A model generated the notes under the pieces. The model made no database searches. It worked only from the letters and a program-made list of their open reading frames with translations, and was not told the DNA's origin. From a virus, in IMG/VR virus record IMGVR_UViG_3300045977_000530, positions 1 through 28,524 of that record: a DNA stretch of 28,524 bases, one strand, 5' to 3'. Below, piece after piece: positions 24,386 to 28,524 of the stretch; within the stretch, counting starts at the first letter, position 1; each line of letters starts with the position of its first letter. Made by a program: the position numbers and the translations under genes.

Positions 24386-24643
24386 ATGGCATCCGGAAGC
24401 GATTTTGTGACCACGTATCGCCAGGCGACGACGCGCTGGCTCACCGCCCTGGAGGACCTGCTGGCGCTGAAAAGCCAGTACACCGCCTTAGACCTTGGCT
24501 CGACCTTGACGGAGGAGGATTTTGCCGGGGCCAACAGCGACCTGGACGCCGCCGACATTGCGGCCGGCGTGACCAGCGTGGACGCCATCAACGCCCTGTT
24601 TATCACGGGGCATAATACCGTGCTCTACACCTTAAAACAGTAG
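24386..24643 (+). CDS. Small hypothetical protein after the tail fibre, 85 residues
   Basis: ATG 24386 follows GAAAGGAC at good spacing. The acidic product is helical at the start (DFVTTYRQATTRWLTALEDLLALKSQY) and ends with a second helix (SVDAINALFITGHNTVLYTL). No family is recognised. A small protein of this kind directly after the fibre gene could be a fibre chaperone or a virion accessory, but nothing in the sequence decides this. The next gene start at 24654 has been separated by the HNH insertion. Confidence 0.7.
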   Translation: MASGSDFVTTYRQATTRWLTALEDLLALKSQYTALDLGSTLTEEDFAGANSDLDAADIAAGVTSVDAINALFITGHNTVLYTLKQ

Positions 24644-24653
24644 GGAGCCCGCC

Positions 24654-24671
24654 ATGCGGTATTGGTGTTAA
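24654..24671 (+). pseudogene. 5' stub of the Cys-rich gene split by the HNH insertion
   Basis: A good ribosome site (GGGAG at 24645-24649) precedes ATG CGG TAT TGG TGT TAA, giving only MRYWC. It has the signals of a normal operon gene start but stops at once where the HNH gene's own 3' end begins (its stop complement TTA is 24668-24670). The continuation seems to be the frame at 25604-25765, which carries LYCIFCKKW. Joining the two would restore a CxxC near the N-terminus. Confidence 0.55.
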
Positions 24672-25462
24672 CCGCGCGATTTCTTCCCTGGAGAGATGGT
24701 GAGTAAAAGCGGCTGCACTGGAACTAGCGGCTCCTTGTTGTATTTGCGACTGTTACAGGATTGGCAGGCGGGAACAATATTGGCCACCGTATGCGATCCT
24801 TGTTTGGACAGTGGCGTGATGTGGTCTTTTGTGAGCCGCTGCACCTTGCGGCCACAATAGACACACCGATGGCCATAATGGGCTTTGATCTCTTGCCACT
24901 GCGACTCTGTTAAATCATTCACTGGAGCAGAAAGCCTTGCTGCACGATATTGAGCGTTTTTCTCCGCCATGCGTTCAGGATGGGCCTTCCAATAGGCTTT
25001 ACTCTTTGCAAGCAGCATGTGGCGATTCTGTGCATAATACTTGCGGCTTTTCTCCCGATACTTTGGTTTATTGTCCTGATATTCCTGTTTGCGTGCGGCT
25101 CTACGTGCCGCATTATAGTGCTTGTAGTATTCCTGAAATTCTTCGGCATATTTTTGGACATACTCTTTTTCATAGGCACGCAGTTCTTCACGATGTTCCA
25201 AACGATACTGGCGGTTTTGCTCAAGCCTTTTTTCGCGATGTTCTTGGTTATACGCACGCCAATAGGCTAACAATTTTTCGCGATGTTCTTTGGTATACGC
25301 CTCATAATACGCCCGAAGTTTTTCGCGATTTGCCGCAACATAGGCACGGCGTTCTTCCCGGTGTGTCTCGTGGTAGACCCGCTGTATGGCGCGTATTCTC
25401 TCAGCATTTTTCTTGCGGTAGATTTGATCATAGAGACGTTTCTTTTCACGATCTTGCGGCAT
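24668..25462 (-). CDS. HNH homing-type endonuclease with 15-residue repeats
   Basis: 264 residues from the ATG at 25462, which has CAGGAG eight bases before it on the - strand; the open frame extends 40 residues upstream without support. Residues about 35-110 are built of 15-residue units of the form RE-K-x-x-A-Y-x-x-x-Y-x-x-EH, a probable long DNA-binding or spacer helix. The catalytic HNH domain is intact: C200/C203, then D213 and H214 in TKDHITPLS, N228 in VANIVPAC, C233/C236 and N237 in CQSCNSRK. Codon use and base composition differ from the operon. It is a free-standing homing-type gene with its own promoter, oriented against the late transcripts. Confidence 0.88.
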   Translation of the reverse strand: MPQDREKKRLYDQIYRKKNAERIRAIQRVYHETHREERRAYVAANREKLRAYYEAYTKEHREKLLAYWRAYNQEHREKRLEQNRQYRLEHREELRAYEKEYVQKYAEEFQEYYKHYNAARRAARKQEYQDNKPKYREKSRKYYAQNRHMLLAKSKAYWKAHPERMAEKNAQYRAARLSAPVNDLTESQWQEIKAHYGHRCVYCGRKVQRLTKDHITPLSKQGSHTVANIVPACQSCNSRKYNKEPLVPVQPLLLTISPGKKSRG

Positions 25463-25541
25463 GTCCAACTCCTGTGGTTGGGCCTGTGTGGTAGCACGGA
25501 AACTCCCCAGGTAGGAGCTTGTTGGGTTGCAATCCCTATCC

Positions 25542-25565
25542 GTGCCGCATGGAAGTATACGGCAC
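25542..25565. repeat. Inverted repeat in the HNH gene leader
   Basis: GTGCCG (25542-25547) pairs with CGGCAC (25560-25565) around a 12-base centre. It lies just downstream of the HNH gene promoter, so it would be in the 5' leader of that transcript. It may affect translation of the nuclease or be part of the mobile unit. Confidence 0.5.
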
Positions 25566-25570
25566 AAATA

Positions 25571-25599
25571 ATTGTACCACAAAAACCTTACATGGTCAT
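25571..25599 (-). promoter_or_regulatory. Promoter candidate for the HNH gene
   Basis: On the - strand ATGACC (25594-25599) and TACAAT (25571-25576) are separated by exactly 17 bases; they match the sigma-70 consensus at four and five of six positions. Transcription would begin near 25564, leaving a leader of about 100 bases. An own promoter fits a gene placed opposite to its host operon. Confidence 0.5.
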
Positions 25600-25603
25600 A
25601 TAA

Positions 25604-25765
25604 ATGAATAGGTTATATTGCATTTTTTGTAAGAAATGGCTCTCCGGCCCCGACGTCTGCGAGGTGCTGCCGGCGGGGACACTGTGGCCGGTCGGCTGTG
25701 CGCTGTGCACGGAGTGCTGCCCACACGCGCTGCACGGCATTCCGACGGACCGGCAGGCGGCGTGA
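25604..25765 (+). CDS. Small Cys-rich (zinc-ribbon-like) protein, 3' part of a split gene
   Basis: 53 residues. CIFC (6-9) and later C-rich clusters (VGCALCTECCPHAL) could form a metal-binding knuckle; seven Cys in 53 residues is striking. The first ~5 codons are in AT-rich DNA unlike the rest, and no ribosome site precedes ATG 25604. It therefore looks like the body of a gene whose true start is the stub at 24654, with the HNH insertion having supplied a replacement start. Whether it is translated well is doubtful. Similar small Cys-rich proteins occur in this operon at 27657 and 27885. Confidence 0.6.
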   Translation: MNRLYCIFCKKWLSGPDVCEVLPAGTLWPVGCALCTECCPHALHGIPTDRQAA

Positions 25766-25768
25766 CGC

Positions 25769-26032
25769 ATGGAGCTGCCGGCGGCGACCAATGGGCGGGG
25801 ATGGATCGGCATTATCTGGACCGTGCTGCAATCGGCCTCGCCGATTACGGTCGCCCTGGTGCTCGTCCTGTGGTACCTGTCCATCCGCTGGATGACCGCC
25901 GAGATTGCCCGTGTCCACACCATCAACCAGCAACTCTGGGGGCAACTCCAGACGGCGCAGCAAGCCCAGACCGACCTGGCCTGGCGTTGTTATTACGACA
26001 CGCCACGCAGCCAGCCCAAACGGGAGGAATAA
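25769..26032 (+). CDS. Single-pass membrane protein, holin- or spanin-like
   Basis: 87 residues from ATG 25769, four bases after the previous stop. Residues about 18-42 form a long hydrophobic helix (VLQSASPITVALVLVLWYLS), followed by a Gln-rich helical tail (IARVHTINQQLWGQLQTAQQ) likely outside the membrane. One membrane helix with a coiled-coil tail is the layout of inner-membrane spanin subunits and of some holins, and the gene stands near the end of the late operon. No family motif is recognised and no partner lipoprotein frame is visible, so the lysis role is a guess. Confidence 0.65.
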   Translation: MELPAATNGRGWIGIIWTVLQSASPITVALVLVLWYLSIRWMTAEIARVHTINQQLWGQLQTAQQAQTDLAWRCYYDTPRSQPKREE

Positions 26033-26044
26033 AGGAAACCCCCT

Positions 26045-27439
26045 ATGCGCACGGCCTCCGTCCTGCTCCTGCTTGCCCTCTGTGCTCCCGTGCGAGCCGC
26101 CACCTATCACGTCGCCCCCTCAGGCAGCGACGCGACCCCCTGCGCCACGGCCACCAGTGCGAGTACGCCGCGTCAGACCCTCAACGGGGGACTCGCCTGC
26201 CTGGCCGGCGGGGACACGCTGCTGGTGGCGACTGGCACCTATCTCGAACTGCTCGTGGCCGGACCGGGGGGCGCGGACGTGGTGCGCCCGGTGCAGCCGA
26301 ATGTGATCCCCATTCCCAACGGTCTCTCGGCCAGTCAGCCCACCACCATTCGCGCCGCGGACGGGGCCGCGGTGTGGCTGAAACCCACCGTGACCTATCC
26401 CGGCGGGGGCGGCATTGTGACGACGCTGCCCGGGGCGCAGTATCTCGCGTTTCGTGGCCTCCATCTCGATGGCCAGGACCAGCATGAGCAAGCCCTCTGG
26501 CTCAAAGGGTCCCACATCACCTACAGTCATGCCGAGATCACCCGCAGCAAATACCATTGCGTCTCGTCGCAAACCGACAGCGACGCCGTGACCTTCTCGC
26601 ATCTCCACATCCACCATTGCGGGCTGGCCTCGACCATGACGCCGCCACCGCATGGCATGTACCTCTGTGGGACCAACAAGGTGGTGGAATATTCCTCCAT
26701 CCATCACACCAACAATCGGGGCATTCAGCTCTCCTGTGAGCAGGGCGGCATTAGCGGCGGACGGCTGCGCTTGAACCGCATTGCGGACGTGAAATACGGC
26801 ATCCAACTGCAGGGGAATGACAATGAGACCCACGATAACGTGATTGAGCGCGTCGGCATGGGGATCTGGATTGGCGGCGGGAATGGCGGGATCATTCGCA
26901 ATAACACGATCTATCAGTATCAGCCGGTGCTCTCCGATACGTATGGCATCCTCGCGGCGTCGAGTAGCGGCCCGGTGCTCCGCGACAATATCCTGATGCA
27001 GATGGAGGTGGTCAGCAGCACCAGTTACAACCGCTACATCTACTCGACGGGATCGGCCCCGCAGATGAGCGGCCAGATGTTTGACGTGCAGCCGGCGGGC
27101 GGCCTGCAGCCGCAGTTTGTGGCCACGGCCGCGGCGGTGTTTGTGGATGCCCCGGGGGGCGATTTCCGCTTGAAGGCGGGCTCGCCGGCAATTGGTGTAG
27201 GGCACAATGGAGGGAACCTGGGGGCGTCGATTCCTGACGCCCCCGATCCACCCGATCCGCCTGATCCGCCGCAGCCCCCGGACCTGCCGCCCCTGGTGCT
27301 GGAGTATTCGGTAAGCGACGGGGGCTGGCAGTTCGCGGAAGAGCTGGCCTCGCGCTCCAGGGATATCTGCATGCGGCTCACGCGTGGACCCGTGCGGGTG
27401 TGGCAGGTGTGTGGCTTTGCGCCTGGAGCGGTGCAGTAA
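26045..27439 (+). CDS. Secreted right-handed parallel beta-helix protein (lyase-like)
   Basis: 464 residues. The first 19 (MRTASVLLLLALCAPVRAA) are a Sec signal peptide with a clear cleavage site. The mature part starts TYHVAPSGSDATPC, the DUF1565-like opening of beta-helix polysaccharide-active proteins, then GDTLLVATGTYLEL. Stacked-coil repeats follow: HLHIHHCGL, NKVVEYSSIHHTNNRGIQLS, RLNRIADVKYGIQLQGNDNE, HDNVIERVGMGIWIGGGNGG, IIRNNTIYQ. A Pro/Asp linker (about 399-416) joins a ~48-residue C-terminal domain. Cysteines are plentiful, fitting an oxidising compartment. It could degrade or bind a glycan outside the cell. Tailspikes do not need a signal peptide, so a lysogeny-expressed or lysis-related role is possible. 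Confidence 0.85.
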   Translation: MRTASVLLLLALCAPVRAATYHVAPSGSDATPCATATSASTPRQTLNGGLACLAGGDTLLVATGTYLELLVAGPGGADVVRPVQPNVIPIPNGLSASQPTTIRAADGAAVWLKPTVTYPGGGGIVTTLPGAQYLAFRGLHLDGQDQHEQALWLKGSHITYSHAEITRSKYHCVSSQTDSDAVTFSHLHIHHCGLASTMTPPPHGMYLCGTNKVVEYSSIHHTNNRGIQLSCEQGGISGGRLRLNRIADVKYGIQLQGNDNETHDNVIERVGMGIWIGGGNGGIIRNNTIYQYQPVLSDTYGILAASSSGPVLRDNILMQMEVVSSTSYNRYIYSTGSAPQMSGQMFDVQPAGGLQPQFVATAAAVFVDAPGGDFRLKAGSPAIGVGHNGGNLGASIPDAPDPPDPPDPPQPPDLPPLVLEYSVSDGGWQFAEELASRSRDICMRLTRGPVRVWQVCGFAPGAVQ

Positions 27440-27449
27440 GGAGTGTTTT

Positions 27450-27647
27450 TTGAATATCATAGGATTGATTATCCTGCTGGTAATCGTTGGGGCAGCCCTG
27501 TATCTGCTGCAACTGGTTCCCATGGACCCGACGATCAAAACGGTCATCAAAGTGATTATCATCGTCGTGCTGATTGTGTACACGATTATCTTTCTGGCCG
27601 GGCTGGCCGGGCTCTGGCCGGGCTGGCCGGGCCTGCGCACGCGCTAG
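27450..27647 (+). CDS. Thivi_2564-like small membrane protein
   Basis: 65 residues from TTG 27450, with TAAGGAG at 27438-27444. Two hydrophobic helices (IGLIILLVIVGAALYLLQLV and VIKVIIIVVLIVYTIIFLAG) flank the PMDPTIKTVIK turn, which is the hallmark of the Thivi_2564 family of small membrane proteins. An end rich in Trp/Pro/Gly (GLWPGWPGLRTR) follows. Function of the family is unknown; two helices and a late-operon position allow a holin-like role. The frame is open upstream, but that part overlaps the beta-helix gene. Confidence 0.78.
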   Translation: MNIIGLIILLVIVGAALYLLQLVPMDPTIKTVIKVIIIVVLIVYTIIFLAGLAGLWPGWPGLRTR

Positions 27648-27656
27648 GAGTCCCGT

Positions 27657-27884
27657 ATGTTGCACGTCGGCGTCGAGGACGGTGGCAGTGCCCAGCAGTG
27701 CATGGTGTGCCCGCTCGCCCGCACGGAGCCGCCCGCCGCGCTGTACGTGCTTCTATGGGAGCGCGACATGCATCCACTGACGGGGGCCGCCGCCCAGGCC
27801 GACCGCCGGTTTCTCGGTGGGATGGTGCGGCTCTGCTGGGAGCATCTGGACGAACTGGCCATCCTCATGGCGGAGGTGCTGTAA
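27657..27884 (+). CDS. Hypothetical small protein with CxxC, 75 residues
   Basis: ATG 27657 after TAGGAGTCCC. The product has one CMVC pair near the N-terminus and a helical second half (RRFLGGMVRLCWEHLDELAILMAEVL). No family recognised. It ends at TAA 27882-27884, directly before the next GTG, and both belong to a run of small Cys-bearing proteins at the end of the operon. Confidence 0.6.
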   Translation: MLHVGVEDGGSAQQCMVCPLARTEPPAALYVLLWERDMHPLTGAAAQADRRFLGGMVRLCWEHLDELAILMAEVL

Positions 27885-28082
27885 GTGCTTGCCGACATCC
27901 CCACGACCTTTCGCTGCGACATCTGCACGCTGCGGCACGATCGCGAGCGGCTGTGCTGGACGGTGCTCCGGGCGGATCGCTGCGCGTGCGTGGCGTGTTG
28001 CGGCTGTGCGGACCATGCGCTGGCGGACGCCGATCCCGGAGGGACCGTGGTGTGGCCGTGGAGCGGACTCTGCCCCTCCTGA
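27885..28082 (+). CDS. Cys-rich zinc-binding-like protein, 65 residues
   Basis: GTG 27885 is immediately after the preceding stop, with GGAGG at about 27872-27876 as ribosome site. Eight cysteines lie in pairs (CDIC, then CWTV, then CACVACCGC). This suggests a metal-binding knuckle, perhaps an RNA polymerase- or DNA-binding accessory, but no known family is recognised. It is the last + strand gene. Confidence 0.6.
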   Translation: MLADIPTTFRCDICTLRHDRERLCWTVLRADRCACVACCGCADHALADADPGGTVVWPWSGLCPS

Positions 28083-28290
28083 ATGGCTCGCCCCCCAGGC
28101 TCTTGCACCGCCTGGGCGTCCGCCTGGCGGGAGACTGCGCCGCTGGGCGGCAGGGCGGGCTTGACGTGCAGGGGCATCCTTCCGTAGGATGGGGCGTAAG
28201 GATGGGGGTAGTAGCCCATCCCCCGCTCAAGGCCTGTTGGTATGTCGCCCTGGTGTCGCCCCATCGACCGATACCAGGGCGGTCGTGCGT
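28083..28290. other. Non-coding stretch with several strong inverted repeats
   Basis: No credible gene lies here. Hairpins: CATCCT/AGGATG at 28175-28191, GGATGGG/CCCATCC at 28200-28221, and a near-perfect 13-bp stem at 28246-28281 (CGCCCTGGT-G-TCG with CGA-T-ACCAGGGCG, one G-T wobble). The last is ten bases past the stop of the convergent - strand gene and 160 past the last + strand gene, so it could be a bidirectional terminator, though without a T-run. A weak TTGACG-18-TAGGAT promoter-like pair is at 28161-28190. Confidence 0.5.
28246..28281. terminator. Strong convergent hairpin
   Basis: A nine-base perfect stem extended by a wobble pair and three more pairs, loop of ten bases. It lies between two converging genes. 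There is no T-run on either side, so classic rho-independent action is uncertain; it may act as a rho-aided or RNA-end-protecting hairpin. Confidence 0.45.
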
Positions 28291-28524
28291 TCAGGGCTCG
28301 TGCGCCTCGGTGGCGTCCTCGGGGGCGTCCTCGGGGGCGGTGAGGAGTGCACCGAGCTGCACCACGGCGTCAAACAGCGGCGCCGTGAGCACATGGGACG
28401 TTTGTTCCCACTGATAGCGCTGCAGATCGCTCTCCCATACCAGTATCCCCAGGGGGCAGACCCGCCGGGACCGATACGCCAGGGCTTCGACACGGATGCG
28501 CGGTTCGACCTGCCGCGTCCGCGG
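28291..28524 (-). CDS. Partial hypothetical gene running off the right edge
   Basis: On the - strand an uninterrupted frame enters at 28524 and stops at TGA 28291-28293; 77 residues are visible and the start is outside the window. It reads sensibly (RIRVEALAYRSRRVCPLGIL, VWESDLQRYQWEQTSHVLTA, PLFDAVVQLGALL) and ends in an acidic tail with a repeated PEDA motif. The competing frames here are Ser/Pro/Arg-rich shadows. No family recognised. It is convergent with the late operon and could mark the start of another transcription unit. Confidence 0.55.
   Translation of the reverse strand, partial: PRTRQVEPRIRVEALAYRSRRVCPLGILVWESDLQRYQWEQTSHVLTAPLFDAVVQLGALLTAPEDAPEDATEAHEP

Noticed and set aside
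25000-25360. Regular 45-base spacing in the HNH gene as a possible CRISPR array
   Set aside because: The repeats are imperfect, have no spacers and encode a 15-residue protein repeat.
24937-25494. + strand frames opposite the HNH gene
   Set aside because: They are antisense to an intact HNH domain and have Phe/Cys/His-rich low-information products.
25636-26487. A 283-codon + frame spanning three genes
   Set aside because: It overlaps the Cys-rich, membrane and signal-peptide genes in another frame and is Arg/Gly-rich.
28161-28190. TTGACG-18-TAGGAT as a promoter on the + strand
   Set aside because: No gene follows on this strand, the -10 match is only four of six, and it overlaps a hairpin; kept only as a remark.

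Overview
The window is the late (packaging, head, tail, lysis-side) region of a siphophage or prophage with a long non-contractile tail. Apart from three nuclease-type intrusions and a partial gene at the right edge, everything is on the + strand. Genes sit a few bases apart, with repeated ATGA-type overlaps and strong GGAGG-like ribosome sites. The DNA is mostly GC-rich. No integrase, repressor or host housekeeping gene is visible, so I cannot tell an integrated prophage from a free phage. The host is not identifiable; GC-rich coding, a Sec-type signal peptide and a Thivi_2564-like membrane protein suggest a Gram-negative bacterium, but this is inference.

Layout: (1) 85-2272, terminase small and large subunits; (2) 2285-2984, four tiny genes; (3) 3048-6891, portal, S49-type prohead protease and HK97-fold major capsid protein; (4) 6939-9017, four small virion-type or decoration genes, one with two copies of a ~60-residue module; (5) 9030-11840, head-tail connector, tail-completion, probable tail tube and HK97 gp10-like genes; (6) 11851-15491, tail assembly chaperone with an apparent +1 frameshift, then the tape measure; (7) 15494-21819, tail tip: DUF2460-like, gpL-like, NlpC/P60 and gpJ-like proteins; (8) 22254-24643, tail fibre and a small partner; (9) 25604-28082, small membrane and Cys-rich proteins and a secreted beta-helix protein; (10) 28291-28524, the end of a convergent - strand gene.

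The most unusual part is the set of three mobile nuclease insertions, all on the - strand against the late operon. An apparently complete TnpB element with hairpin ends lies between two tail-tip genes (about 16076-17310). A decayed HNH_3-type endonuclease fragment (21821-22003) lies in an AT-rich patch just where the tail-fibre gene should have its start, and that gene now has no usable start codon. A complete HNH endonuclease carrying 15-residue repeats (24668-25462) has split a small Cys-rich protein gene, leaving a five-codon 5' stub on one side and a re-started 3' part on the other. The 3' end of the capsid gene is also clearly AT-richer than the rest, perhaps an older exchange.

How the genes work together: the terminase pumps DNA through the portal into a procapsid matured by the S49 protease. 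The connector and completion proteins join the head to a tube whose length is set by the tape measure with help from the frameshifted chaperone. The tip proteins and fibre recognise the host, and the NlpC/P60 protein probably opens the cell wall locally. Lysis candidates are small membrane proteins near the right end; no classical endolysin is visible.
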